Source: Odontocerum albicorne
Lineage: Eukaryota > Arthropoda > Insecta > Trichoptera > Odontoceridae
NCBI GenBank assembly: GCA_949825065.1
Contig: OX463859.1
Span: forward strand, 8,527,850-8,591,849
Direction: 5' to 3'
Length of the DNA: 64,000 nt
A model generated the notes under the pieces. It did no database searches. It saw nothing but the letters and a program-made list of their open reading frames with translations, and had not been told where the DNA came from. The translations under genes and the position numbers were made by a program. Of this stretch, positions 27,701 to 34,085 are shown one piece after another (within the stretch, counting starts at the first letter, position 1; each line of letters begins with the position of its first letter).

Positions 27701-30700
27701 ATACATTGTCACTTCATGTATTTTTATCAATGCACGCATTTTTACAGCATTTATTTTGCTCTTCTATCCTTTTTCTTGTCTACGTTTCACTCTTATACAT
27801 TAAAAGTTGGCACAAAATACTTTTGTGGACTATCATCTTAGCAGATTTTTACTGTTGAAAATATTTCGAGATCCATTCAAAATGCCAACAGCCCCATAGG
27901 TTAAGAAACTATGTGTTAAACAAACTTTCAGATAAAATTTGTCTCCACAGGTAAAGATTGGATAAAGCAAAAACTACACTAGTTTGAAAGTAAATATCCA
28001 TTGCCTATTTAGAGAAATACGCAATCTATTGCAATACATTTAATATAGAATTAATTAATTCATCTATCAACTCAATCCAACATTTTCTTTGTTCCCTTAG
28101 GAACAGAAAGATATCACAAGAGGCTAGTTCGTTGTCTGGCACTCCACATCCTTTCTCCCGTGTTGTCATGACTAAATTTCCTTACCATGACACTGGTGAA
28201 TTGTGTAAGATAGGGGGCCGAATTGTCGAGTATCTAATAGACAAATTTATTACATAGAAGTCAAGAATGAAAAACCAGTAATGCTGACTTTAATTTTTAA
28301 GTAGATATATCTAGAATATGTCAACAAAGAAATGATGCAGGATGATAAATATTACGAGGATTGTATGAAAAACTCCGAGGCAGTTATGAGTTACCTGTTC
28401 AAGTTTTCTTTTGAGTGTGGCCACCTCCTTTTGGTTGCTGTAGGTGATGTCCAGCCCGGGTGACAAAGCGTAGTAGAAGACTATTCCCTGAGACTTTGCT
28501 GCGCTAATCAGCCCTGTGAGGTGCTCGGCCTCCTCCACCGTATACAACTCCCTCCAATATGCTCTATGCTTGTAGTCATCTTTGGGAGCGTAAACATATG
28601 AATCCATACCCCACCGTTTCAATCTGAAGTGAAGAAAACAAGCAAATCAAAAAATGAAAATAAAATATGTATGTATGGCACTGCATCTCAAAAAACCAGC
28701 CTGTAAATTTCTGGAAATCAAACCTGCGACGCTACACACTAATCAGAATGATTTTTTTGACAAAAAACGATATTTTGTCTATCGCAGTTGTTTTTACGAA
28801 TAAAATCTTCTATTAGGTTGACAATTTGTAAAATTATAATATAAAGAAACTCACTTTTGGAAAAGGTCCTTTCGCTGTTCCGTTGTCCATGGCCTGCCAT
28901 AAAAACCTGCAAGGAAGGAAGTAATATTACAAATAATGTAGATGAATTATACTATAAGGTAAAACTTTTTGACCTTCCATTGCGTATAACACATAAGGGC
29001 AGGCTGAAAGATTTACAACTTCGAAAAAATCTGTCCATAAAATTTTCAAAAAATCCAATTTTTGTTCTATGTAAGCGTTGTTCCACTAACAACAAATCTG
29101 AGTTCTTTACCTCTATAAAATAAGTCTCCGACAATTACGTAAGACTGCTTGGTGAAGTTTGGTAATATTTTGTGGTATACATACAAATATATTGAACTTA
29201 AATGTACATATAATTATTAAATAATTTTAAACAATGACTGTAATTTATTTTTACTACTGCTTTTTAGGGGCTCAAAGTTTGGTAGGGTCGCGGTGGTGCA
29301 TGTTTTGCCGGAAAATGTGTGCCTATAAAATACCGCGTAACGCCATAGTTGCATTCCATCAGCAACACTACCAATAGTCCTACTCCTAGCGTCCACGAGT
29401 GGCCTCTTAAGCCCCGCGAGCCCTGGGCAATGTGGTCACTGGCATATTACCATCAGTGCCATAGCAGATAGGAGAGGATGAATGTGCGAGTGTCCGGCGC
29501 CATAAAACCGGACCCCCCCGGCTAAGGGAGGGTGACCCCTACAGAAACACCTATCAGGGAAGGCAACGGGAAACCACCCTGATTATCATTCCCAGGATAT
29601 CACTATGGAGAGAGGGCAAACGTCTTGGCTGCGAAATATAAGAGACTGGACCGGAATGAGACGTGTGGAGGAGCTGTTCCGGGTCGCGCAAGACAGAGAA
29701 GCCTTCGCCAGAGTGATTGCCAACGTCGGGGGGACCTGACAGGGCACATCAAGAAGAAGAACTGCTTTTTGTATCTTCATGTTAGTTTAGGATAAAGTTT
29801 TATATTTTTTGTCAATAATTTTAAGTACTTGTATAACCTGTCACATGTTCATTTGTATATAAAGACACTGTTCTGTCGTTAATTAAATAAAATAAAATAA
29901 ATAAAAATAAATATTTAACCCAATTAATTTCAAGTCATATACGACTCATCTTCATGGGGTTAGTTCAGAATATCCATGAAGATGAGTCACATATGACTTG
30001 ATACTAGTTGGGTTAAATATATATTTTCAAGTTAATTAAACAGTATTTCAATTTTTAAATAATAAATTGTTTCTCCAGACATCCTAAGCCACATCACTCT
30101 TTTATGATATTTATTTCATTTATAGAATTAAAGATGTCAAGAGAGACTCAACAGCCACACAACTCTGGCTGAATAGTTCTTATTCTACAGTTTTGTTTCA
30201 TTGTTAAAATTTTGTAGGTTAAGTTTCGTTTGCTTGTTTCCTCTGAGGAAAGCTTAAGTACAATAATTTATCAGTTGTTCTGACTCTTAAGTCAGAAAAT
30301 CTTTTTAATTACCCACAGGATTTATTCTAGTTAATATTTATAAGTTTAAGAACTAATAATTTGCCAAACTAACTGTTTTTTCATAATGGCTCTTGCTATT
30401 TCAAACAAAATATAATTTTTAACCAAAATTAAACACAAGTATTAATATTCAAATAAAGAGAACCTGACAGTTATACGAATCGGATATTTTTATATTTTCC
30501 TCCACTTATTCTCACATGGCAAAGAGAGGTTCATGTTGAAAATTTGATTTTACCATTTTATTTGTTTGACCTGAATTTATTTGATGGAACTTAAATTTGT
30601 CTTTTACAACTTAACACTGTAGAGGTACCATTATATTATGAAAATCAATATAAACCATTCAAAAGACAAAAGAACCTTCAAATTTAAGCAATTAGTATAA

Positions 30701-31280
30701 AAAAAAACAAATTGTGAAAGTTATGGAACAGCAAAAAATATTGTAGAAAACAAATGTTTTTTTACTAAGTAATTTTCTGTATAGCTATGTAATGTACATA
30801 CCTTGTAATTAATCTACATTTTACTTTTTATTGATAAAAACATTTGTATATACATGTGTATTATAGTTTAATGCTAAGCCAGATCATTATTCCTATCGTA
30901 AGCATTAATGCTTTCGCAAAACAGAGAAAAAGCCCACGGTGTTTATTGCACTCGAATATTATTTCGCCCACGGTTTTTATTGCACTCGAATATTATTTGA
31001 GATTAATTGACTACTTAAAATAAACAGGTTAGCGTTTCGATTTTTCTAAAAATGAAATCAAAACCCTCCGTTTGTTTTCCGTTAAAGTTTTTAATGGTAA
31101 GCCCGTGACCGTTTTATTTATCGTATAAAGAGTCGAAATATTTTTACAGTTATATCAAATTCATAGACAAAACAAAAATGCACTTGAACAGCAATAGAAA
31201 GCAGAAATACCTTCGACGACACCGCAAATAAAGTTGGAGCTTTTTACATTCGAAGAAGTCTCTTCGCAGTCGTCTGCCAT
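555..31280 (-). CDS. Oga: O-GlcNAcase (protein O-GlcNAc hydrolase), 3'-partial, 19 exons
   Basis: Nucleocytoplasmic hydrolase that removes O-linked GlcNAc from Ser/Thr of proteins (GH84 family). Exons in transcript order: 31280-31211, 28906-28855, 28623-28395, 26158-26054, 25225-25057, 24536-24408, 22414-22271, 20589-20475, 19749-19664, 18766-18627, 17158-16624, 15152-14956, 13664-13576, 11933-11744, 10942-10768, 9825-9772, 9657-9461, 4641-4553, 756-555. All have AG/GT borders and matching phases, giving 989 codons without a stop. The catalytic domain starts with [14 protein letters not shown] and has the catalytic Asp pair in LLFDD (residues 131-132; Asp174/175 in human), CPTQYCG and [11 protein letters not shown]. 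An acidic, Ser-rich linker follows (exons 8-13), then the helical stalk (exons 14-17, motif SGDQEPW) and the start of the acetyltransferase-like domain (exons 18-19). The remaining C-terminus lies outside the window. Family assignment is from remembered homology; exon borders are read directly. Confidence 0.96.
757..1729. other. Oga intron sequence, no gene seen
   Basis: AT-rich intron. Around 1110-1320 two degenerate copies of a unit with GACTTCAA(A)TAG...AGTGCACGGACAGTGgCcaCACC lie about 115 bases apart. Nothing else recognised. Confidence 0.5.
1641..1965 (-). mobile_element. Relic of a non-LTR reverse transcriptase C-terminus with 3' tail
   Basis: Minus-strand reading gives fragments such as [16 protein letters not shown] and [11 protein letters not shown], the (R/K)WLGHVxRMP segment after the RT domain of RTE-like elements. 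It contains stops. The 1641-1700 part carries the GATGAATGA-rich, CCTGATGGAATGTG-type tail seen elsewhere in the window. Confidence 0.55.
2828..2930 (-). repeat. Copy of the GTGGAATAAACAGTG repeat family (hammerhead-like)
   Basis: Minus strand reads GCTCCCTGATGATG, later GAAAC, then GTGGAATAAACAGTGTTT. See the foldback copy at 55381-55849 for the best example. Confidence 0.65.
2984..3533 (+). mobile_element. Internally deleted mariner-type element with perfect TIRs
   Basis: Terminal inverted repeats ACACATCGATCAATAAGTCC... continue through CGGGACTAA and are identical at both ends, flanked by TA (2982-2983 and 3534-3535). Inside, 3163-3384 encodes the helix-turn-helix start of a mariner transposase ([27 protein letters not shown]) fused directly to its C-terminal end ([12 protein letters not shown]). 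All three catalytic motifs are missing. This is a 550-bp non-autonomous deletion derivative. Identical TIRs suggest recent movement. Confidence 0.88.
3575..4110. mobile_element. Possible TIR element with GTCGTGACGGCGA ends
   Basis: GTCGTGACGGCGATCG near 3591 is mirrored by CGCTCGCCGTCACGAC near 4080. Further GGCGCATCACGAC and CCAACACGACGG motifs lie between. Ends and target-site duplication are not clear. Confidence 0.45.
4205..4310 (-). repeat. Divergent hammerhead-like repeat copy
   Basis: Minus strand has CTGATGA (4293-4287), a U, a perfect 5-bp stem GACAC/GTGTC with AGCGA loop, GAAA (4270-4267), then UGCA...UGCA and GTGGAATAAAACA. Same order of parts as the 55.4-kb copies but different stem sequences. 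Confidence 0.6.
4425..4505. repeat. Terminal piece of the foldback repeat family
   Basis: GAATAAACAGTGTTTTACTA, ACAAATTACAATGTCTTAAA and ACCTCCACAATTTTAACGCC match the end module of the 61855-62050 copy. It abuts Oga exon 18. Confidence 0.7.
4553..4641 (-). CDS. Oga: Oga exon 18
   Basis: A 89-nt exon found by phase: it starts in phase 0 and ends two bases into a codon, as exon 19 requires. Encodes [20 protein letters not shown], matching the family's VY-xx-C-xx-x-DDG start of the acetyltransferase-like domain. It is isolated by introns of 4.8 and 3.8 kb full of transposons. Confidence 0.88.
4763..5230 (-). mobile_element. 5'-part of a mariner transposon, truncated at both ends
   Basis: Same family as the full copy at 44052-45320. 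Minus strand encodes [19 protein letters not shown] and [20 protein letters not shown], stopping soon after the first third. The terminal repeat is interrupted after CCGGTTTCATATTT, where the neighbouring retrotransposon begins. Confidence 0.88.
5231..6553 (-). mobile_element. Non-LTR retrotransposon, 5'-truncated, RT domain largely open
   Basis: An open frame of about 430 codons encodes a reverse transcriptase: [47 protein letters not shown], the catalytic RFADDIA, then [10 protein letters not shown] and the post-RT segment [13 protein letters not shown] ending AANQS-stop. The frame is cut at 6553 by a stop upstream of HASKIL, so the endonuclease is missing, as in 5'-truncated target-primed insertions. 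It lies inside Oga intron 17, same strand as the host gene. Confidence 0.93.
6930..8005 (+). mobile_element. RTE-like non-LTR retrotransposon, 5'-truncated
   Basis: The open frame 6944-7981 encodes a second, different reverse transcriptase: [20 protein letters not shown], catalytic [47 protein letters not shown] and [14 protein letters not shown]. It ends with a stop followed by TGATGATGATGAGGA, the short TGA/GAT repeat tail typical of RTE elements. Opposite strand to Oga, in the same intron as the element above. Confidence 0.92.
8010..8230 (-). mobile_element. Retrotransposon 3'-end relic (Cys-rich C-terminus)
   Basis: Minus strand encodes [20 protein letters not shown], the CxCG...HxLxxCP zinc-binding tail found after RT/RNase H in several non-LTR clades. 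A diverged copy of the same DNA is at 37310-37450. Confidence 0.6.
8320..9045. mobile_element. Extremely AT-rich block with mirrored GAAGTGAAACTTC ends
   Basis: About 560 bases (8380-8960) are nearly pure A/T built from TTATTA/TAATAA runs. The left border has TTTTGAAGTGAAACTTCTAT plus AGGCGCGG; the right border has AGAAGTTTCACTTCTACTAC plus GCGAGAG. This looks like a non-autonomous TIR element whose interior expanded into simple AT sequence, though the ends are imperfect. Confidence 0.5.
9461..9657 (-). CDS. Oga: Oga exon 17
   Basis: Encodes [20 protein letters not shown], then [16 protein letters not shown] and LYTVRPF. This is the most conserved stalk block and leads into the acetyltransferase-like domain. 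Phase 0 at the donor. Confidence 0.97.
9772..9825 (-). CDS. Oga: Oga exon 16 (54-nt microexon)
   Basis: A frame-neutral 54-nt exon encoding [18 protein letters not shown]. Exon 15 would also join exon 17 in frame without it, so it could be alternatively skipped. I include it because the joined peptide reads [18 protein letters not shown], a continuous conserved-looking stretch. Confidence 0.85.
10035..10230 (-). mobile_element. tRNA-derived SINE
   Basis: Minus strand begins with a tRNA-like head: A box TGGCCTGGTGG (10218-10208) and B box GGTTCGATCCC (10175-10165). The body is TTCACTTAGGGCCCATCAAA...TTGGTTGGAAGAGATTG and the end AAACTCGCCAGGTTAAAA. At least four relatives in the window share the body. 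Confidence 0.85.
10768..10942 (-). CDS. Oga: Oga exon 15 (stalk)
   Basis: Encodes [20 protein letters not shown] and then [20 protein letters not shown]. The YVWD and SFVxWL helices are typical of the OGA stalk. Confidence 0.96.
11744..11933 (-). CDS. Oga: Oga exon 14 (stalk)
   Basis: Encodes [20 protein letters not shown] and then LLQEFNWLK, the first stalk helices and part of the dimerisation region in animal OGA. GC-richer than its surroundings. Confidence 0.96.
12800..13095 (+). mobile_element. Non-LTR 3'-end relic with GAA tail
   Basis: Encodes [20 protein letters not shown], then [33 protein letters not shown] and NIGRT-stop, the post-RT C-terminus of RTE-like elements. Ends in GAAGAAGAAGAA. 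Only the last ~85 codons remain. Confidence 0.8.
13576..13664 (-). CDS. Oga: Oga exon 13
   Basis: Short Asn/Gly/Ser linker exon ([16 protein letters not shown]). Acceptor TTTTCAG, donor GTTAGT. Phase joins exons 12 and 14 correctly. Confidence 0.87.
13735..13875 (+). repeat. Partial copy of the foldback/hammerhead-like family
   Basis: CTTGAAACCGGTAGGGTTAT, GTGGAATGAACAGTGTTTGA and the end module ACAATGTCTTTAAATCTCC are present. The CTGANGA half is missing. Confidence 0.7.
14380..14625. mobile_element. Two retroelement tails
   Basis: 14380-14430 carries, on the minus strand, TATTCCTGTGTCCCTGATGA and a TAGGGTGATAATGA tail. 14450-14625 carries AGGCAGATCGAGGAAAATGT and a GAAAGAAG-rich stretch, a degenerate post-RT C-terminus (GRSRKMW). 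Confidence 0.5.
14630..14862 (+). mobile_element. Endonuclease-domain fragment of an RTE-like element
   Basis: Encodes [20 protein letters not shown] and [20 protein letters not shown], a piece of the apurinic-like (EEP) endonuclease domain (GRFGxGxxNxNGxRLLxxC...NTxFxHK). It ends at a stop at 14862 next to Oga exon 12. Confidence 0.65.
14956..15152 (-). CDS. Oga: Oga exon 12
   Basis: Acidic linker exon ([28 protein letters not shown]). Starts in phase 1 relative to exon 11 and ends in phase 0. Confidence 0.9.
15880..16260 (+). mobile_element. Mariner relic (N-terminal part)
   Basis: Degenerate translation includes [14 protein letters not shown] and, after frameshifts, pieces of a DNA-binding region, recalling the PxxCEVRAVIRFL start of a mariner group. 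No catalytic motifs found. Confidence 0.5.
16550..16653. repeat. 52-bp tandem duplication over an Oga splice donor
   Basis: Two 52-bp units (16550-16601 and 16602-16653) differ at two positions. Each carries the exon 11 end and a GT donor. The distal copy is thus a ready-made alternative donor 52 nt into the intron. Confidence 0.95.
16624..17158 (-). CDS. Oga: Oga exon 11 (large disordered exon)
   Basis: A 535-nt exon of Ser, Asn, Pro, Met and acidic residues with no recognisable domain. It corresponds to the disordered insert of animal OGA. Its last bases and donor lie in a 52-bp tandem duplication, so two GT donors 52 nt apart are available. The proximal one (after GTTGGAG) keeps the frame into exon 12. 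Confidence 0.92.
17230..17430 (-). repeat. Copy of the hammerhead-like repeat family
   Basis: Minus strand reads CCCTGATGATAAGGTGAAAG and CCTTGAAACCC: CTGATGA (17407-17401), perfect AAGG/CCTT stem, GAAA (17385-17382), then GTGGAATAAACAGTGTTTGA. Confidence 0.75.
17435..17628. mobile_element. pogo/Tigger-like MITE
   Basis: A 194-bp element with ~40-bp TIRs: CAGTCACCTCTGGTTATAGT... against ...ACTATAACCGGAGTTGACTG, flanked by TA. The CAGTCAACTCCGG start recalls pogo-type ends. Non-coding. Lies in Oga intron 10 next to the previous repeat. Confidence 0.85.
18110..18452 (-). mobile_element. tRNA-derived SINE, second type
   Basis: Minus-strand head has A box TAGCCTAGTTGG and B box GGGTTCAATTCC, then the shared body (TTCACTTAAGGCCACATAAA) and a distinct tail with GCGCTATATAAAATTGTCC. 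The tail recurs at 20020, 47464 and 56285. Confidence 0.8.
18627..18766 (-). CDS. Oga: Oga exon 10
   Basis: A Ser/Thr/Val-rich, low-complexity linker segment ([17 protein letters not shown]). Supported by AG/GT borders and phase; little sequence conservation is expected here. Confidence 0.85.
19664..19749 (-). CDS. Oga: Oga exon 9
   Basis: Encodes [19 protein letters not shown], matching the conserved AxxEWLxEF helix that packs on the catalytic barrel. The rest is a linker rich in Pro and Val. Confidence 0.92.
20020..20120 (+). repeat. SINE tail fragment
   Basis: CTTGAATCCCGAATTAGATC and GGTGCTATATAAATTATCTT with a TTATTATTA end match the tail of the SINE at 18110-18452 and the piece at 56270. 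Confidence 0.6.
20475..20589 (-). CDS. Oga: Oga exon 8
   Basis: A linker exon rich in Lys, Glu and Gly ([17 protein letters not shown]), followed by the start of a helix (VYHHRQAL). It begins the low-conservation stretch between catalytic domain and stalk. Phase and splice sites agree with both neighbours. Confidence 0.9.
20681..21397 (-). mobile_element. ~717-bp TIR element with a short ORF
   Basis: ATTGAATAGGTGCCGCGAAT+AAGGTGGTAA at the left mirrors TTACCACCTT+ATTCGAGGCACGCATTCAAT at the right, about 34 bp of imperfect TIR. The minus-strand frame at 21215-20922 encodes [20 protein letters not shown] and a basic [20 protein letters not shown] segment, possibly the start of a transposase. 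No catalytic domain follows. Superfamily not determined. Confidence 0.6.
22271..22414 (-). CDS. Oga: Oga exon 7
   Basis: Encodes [20 protein letters not shown], then [18 protein letters not shown], ending the catalytic barrel. The donor is GTGAGT. Confidence 0.96.
22755..22910 (+). mobile_element. Mariner relic (linker region)
   Basis: Broken frame reads [14 protein letters not shown] and [11 protein letters not shown], similar to the end of the mariner DNA-binding domain and following linker. About 150 bases remain. Confidence 0.55.
23319..23826. mobile_element. ~500-bp non-autonomous TIR element
   Basis: TTAGGCCGAGGCCACAC at the left and GTGTGGCCGAGGCCTTA at the right are near-perfect inverted ends; CTAAGC/AAGTGCT motifs repeat near both. 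Interior is non-coding. hAT-like by TIR style, but no 8-bp target duplication is clear. Confidence 0.6.
24408..24536 (-). CDS. Oga: Oga exon 6
   Basis: Encodes [20 protein letters not shown] and then [20 protein letters not shown]. The Asn and Asp of WDN...NDYD contact the GlcNAc hydroxyls in GH84 enzymes and are conserved here. Confidence 0.97.
24610..24800. repeat. Fragment of a pogo-like repeat
   Basis: AATAAATTCTGTTAATTCGA, CACGTATTTCGTAAT and GGCCCTGGCAGCAGG parallel the sequence at 54144-54360. Confidence 0.55.
25057..25225 (-). CDS. Oga: Oga exon 5
   Basis: Encodes [11 protein letters not shown], then [20 protein letters not shown] with the substrate-binding Tyr of the CPTxYCG motif, then the DIMWTG strand. 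The exon ends with one base of the Gly codon. Confidence 0.97.
25280..25530 (-). mobile_element. Mariner relic (catalytic region)
   Basis: Minus strand contains [15 protein letters not shown], the motif around the second catalytic Asp of mariner, preceded by a decayed [13 protein letters not shown] (YYELL...G-x-T-I). Several stops. Lies in Oga intron 4. Confidence 0.65.
26054..26158 (-). CDS. Oga: Oga exon 4 (catalytic Asp pair)
   Basis: Encodes [20 protein letters not shown] and then [15 protein letters not shown]. The adjacent aspartates are the catalytic acid and the oxazoline-stabilising residue. Both are intact, so the enzyme is predicted to be active. Confidence 0.97.
27200..27290. repeat. 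hAT-type end sequence
   Basis: CCAGTGATTTTTAAACTTTT resembles the CAGTGxTTCTCAAACT end of hAT elements. Similar starts occur near 46654 and 48066. Only one end is seen at each place. Confidence 0.35.
27350..27830 (-). mobile_element. Non-LTR post-RT relic
   Basis: Minus strand encodes [40 protein letters not shown] and [11 protein letters not shown] decayed copy of the same element type also occurs at 33630, 36870, 38780, 49100 and 56390. Confidence 0.8.
28395..28623 (-). CDS. Oga: Oga exon 3
   Basis: Encodes [20 protein letters not shown] and, further on, [20 protein letters not shown] of the TIM barrel. The lysine in ISAAK and the SPGLDI strand are family hallmarks. Ends in phase 0. Confidence 0.97.
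28855..28906 (-). CDS. Oga: Oga exon 2
   Basis: A 52-nt exon encoding [16 protein letters not shown], the substrate-pocket Gly-Phe-Tyr segment of GH84. Acceptor TTGCAG, donor GTGAGT. Too short to stand out as an ORF; found by phase and homology. Confidence 0.95.
29265..29765 (+). mobile_element. Composite retroelement with RTE-like 3' end
   Basis: A GC-rich 5' part (GGTGACCCCTACAGAAACAC, GGGAAGGCAACGGGAAACCA) leads into [20 protein letters not shown] and [20 protein letters not shown] followed by a stop and AAGAAGAAGAA. The last ~50 codons of an RT protein joined to a different head suggest a SINE-like chimera that borrows an RTE-like 3' end. In Oga intron 1. Confidence 0.7.
29905..30027. 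repeat. Long imperfect hairpin (52-bp arms)
   Basis: ATTTAACCCAATTAATTTCA...GACTCATCTTCATGG folds with CCATGAAGATGAGTC...GTTGGGTTAAATAT around a ~15-nt loop, with roughly six mismatches. Could be a small foldback MITE or a pre-miRNA-like hairpin in Oga intron 1. Confidence 0.75.
30030..31210. other. Oga intron 1, no gene seen
   Basis: AT-rich intron DNA. 30930-30995 has a short tandem duplication of GCCCACGGTTTTTATTGCAC followed by TCGAATATTATTT. Nothing else recognised. Confidence 0.5.
31211..31280 (-). CDS. Oga: Oga exon 1 (start codon)
   Basis: The ATG at 31280-31278 is the only in-frame Met before the conserved FICGVVEG motif. It opens a short acidic N-terminus ([15 protein letters not shown]) and the donor follows GAAG|GTATTT. 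The exon ends after the first base of the Gly codon of EGFYG. Confidence 0.93.
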
Positions 31281-31480
31281 CGTCGACACAATTCGAACAA
31301 GTAAAACACAATTTCGGCAAACAAATAGTAGGTCCAGGAAGGTTCGGTCACTGTATTTGTTGATTCACGATAAAACAATAACACCGCATACCAATCGCCG
31401 CCGCGATTATGGACCTTTTGCAATTTAATTATTGCATTTGCAAAACGTCAAAATTTTGATATGGTGGCAGCACTGAAAGA
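31281..31480 (-). promoter_or_regulatory. Oga: Oga 5' UTR and putative promoter
   Basis: The 200 bases upstream of the Oga ATG contain a small CpG-containing patch (around 31394-31406) in otherwise AT-rich DNA and lack repeats. I see no clear TATA box. That this is the core promoter is inferred from position only. Confidence 0.35.
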
Positions 31481-31499
31481 AAACATGTTGCCACACGTT

Positions 31500-32690
31500 T
31501 AATTATTTGAAGTACAGAAGTGCTAAGAAAAATATTAGATACTGAATCTTCGATTGCAAGGGGTCGAACATTATATATTTATGTTTAATGTTTATTTGGG
31601 ATGTATTGAGATAGACTTGCAGATTATTCTTAATATGGAATATTAAAGTGTACGTGTTAGCAAAAAAAAACGATTTTGAAGTACACAATTTATTGATTAT
31701 AACATGGAAATATAAATATAAGACGGAAAACAAGTTCTAAGTGAGTTTAAAAAGAAATTTAAGAGTGTAGGATCGTTGGAGAAGGCTAGAGGATCGATGT
31801 TGGCTAAACTTTTGACTATTTATGTAGTGGGACAGCCAGCGTGTAAAGTTTCAGTCTTAGCTGTGCGGCAAACTGAAAAAGAACCAGCTCTATTTCTAGA
31901 TGCAAATTATTGTCATCCTTGGCTTCGCGATGGTTTGGTCCGTGAATGGAATGACTTGGTCTGTGATTGAATTTCGGGTGGCAGGGTTCTACCTGTGAAG
32001 AAGTCCAGGCGGTAAAAGAAACGTCAGATTCAATAATGCCACCCAAAATATCCTAATTAAACAACCCAAGTCCGTTTCATAACATTCGATGAAGGAGTAA
32101 GGTGTCCTTAAATCGGATCGATACTCCGAGTATAAAATATCAACAGTACAATAATGCCAGGTACATGGTATTTTGGTTCCATAGGCTAAGAAAAGGGACC
32201 GGCGGACAAAGGAATCCATTGCAGGATTGTTCTGCCTAGCCGATGGCACATGGAGTCGTCAAACAATTGTTAGCGCGTCTTGATTGACGACATGCCACAG
32301 TCTACGGGAAAAGCGGTACAGCTATACACGATTTCGATTATTTGTTACGTGTACGTGGCTAAGTACATGGTTACAATCTTAGATCCTCCCTGAGCTTAAT
32401 TAAAATAATAACCCGAGATTAACAAGAAAATAATCAATTTCATATTTTTACAACATAAGAGTTTCCATAACCGCAAAGAGATAAAAGTTTTTCTTGGACT
32501 TACTAGAAATATCATTATATTAAATTGTTTAGATAAATAATCGGTAAGGATGGCGCATAAAGAGTTGCAGGCTTCCATGAATGGAGACATAGTAGCGCTG
32601 TTGTTGCTTTGACAAGATACGAAATGGAGACGCACTGCCTCTGAAGGGAAAATAAGCTTATTAAAACAGAACTTCGGCCGGAACAATAGC
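31500..32690. other. Spacer right of the Oga promoter
   Basis: More GC-balanced than surrounding DNA at 31750-32330, with short open frames on both strands but no recognisable protein. It may be the 5' part of the retroelement relic that follows, but I cannot show that. Confidence 0.3.
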
Positions 32691-32694
32691 TTAT

Positions 32695-33310
32695 CGAGAA
32701 GTTAGCGAAGAAGTTCAACAACTTTGTGAATAAATCCTCTGGATGTGCCCCCTCTCAGGAACCTTGCGGCGCTGACTTTTCCTTTCTCTCGGCTCTCACT
32801 CCACAGCCAACTGTCGTGGTTTGGCCGAAGGTGGACTCCATTAAGTCTTCCGACGAGACGAAAGTGACTGTCAAAAATACTACCAGACTCTGTTGAATTG
32901 GCGGTATAGTAATCGGTGTTAAATTAACCCGCTATGACAGTATCGTCGTCTCCTACGTGCCACGCGATACCAAGAACGAGGATCTAATCATCGCAATCAA
33001 GGACGTCATAGAGGATGAACGCGGATCTGTTTCAATTCAATCATTTTGCTGGATCTCGCGGTGGTCTTTCTGTTACATAGTGTTCGAGGTATCTCCAACT
33101 ATCAAGCATAAGTTAATAGCGGCCAAAATGATTTACGTGAACTGGAGCGCCTGTCGCGTTCATTATTTCTCTGTATTAAGATTTGTCGGAAGAGCCAGAT
33201 CAGAAATTCTGCAAAGAGGTCCTAAGATGCTGGAGGAAGGTCTGTCCGCGTGCGGGGAGTTCTCCAGTATGTTCAACCTACAGTCGTTTAAAAAAAACAG
33301 TGGACCATGG
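32695..33310 (+). mobile_element. ORF1 (gag-like) relic of a non-LTR retrotransposon
   Basis: Reads QPTVVVWPKVDSIKSSDETK and, in the next frame, PRDTKNEDLIIAIKDVIEDE, then KMIYVNWSACRV. The VVWPK...SSDxTK start and the PRDxxNEDL block are typical of ORF1 proteins in R1-like and related clades. Frameshifts and stops disrupt it; the zinc knuckles that should follow are decayed. Confidence 0.7.
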
Positions 33311-33629
33311 GCACTCTTTTTCTAAAACCAAATTGCAAAGGAGAAAGTGGACAGTTCTGTATAAAGTCAAAATTGAACCTGTCACTGATGAGTTTTTCCA
33401 AGATTTATTCAAAAGTAGGAGGAAAGCTATTGGTCTATAGGCCTTTGGGTGCATCTGGTGGGCTTATTACAATTTACAACAATTTTTTCCAATCGACCAC
33501 CTTATTTTGAATGTGTAAAATTCTTATGCATTTATGAAGAAAATATTATTCATCACTTCTACAAATGACTTAATTTAAATAATGTGTTCACAAAAGTATG
33601 AACAATTCCTAACATAAATATGTATTTTT

Positions 33630-34085
33630 TTCAACATACATACATTTATACTAGACTTTTCTATCGCACTGTACATCTTTTGCCTCTTCTACATCCATAC
33701 ACCTTGTTATACATCTTCTACAATTTCTCTGAAATTGACATTTCTTTCTTTCAAAATATCATACACTTGATTAAACCATACTTTTTTAGGCCTTTCTCTT
33801 TCACATTTTCCACTCATATTTGTACTGTATGTTATATTTATTTTCTTAGAATTTTTTCATTCATTCCTCCCATGTGCCCAAACCATCTCAGACTGCTTTT
33901 TTTATCATGCTAAAAACTTCAGTCTTAAGTTAACACTCATCCTAAATACTTCATTCCATATTCTCTCATACACTGTCCCAAATATTCTTCTTAGTGCACG
34001 CATTTCTACAACATTTATTCAACTCTTCTCAGTCTTGTTTCACTCCTGTACATTAAAGTTGGTACTAAAATATTTGTGAACTATC
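33630..34085 (-). mobile_element. Non-LTR post-RT relic
   Basis: Same DNA type as 27350-27830 (TTCTACATCCATACA, AATTTCTCTGAAATTGACAT, CCCAAACCATCTCAG), with several frameshifts. Minus-strand coding. Confidence 0.7.

Noticed and set aside
31776..31970. Divergent gene sharing the Oga promoter
   Set aside because: The 64-codon frame has no recognisable start context, splice donor or homology; more likely repeat-derived.
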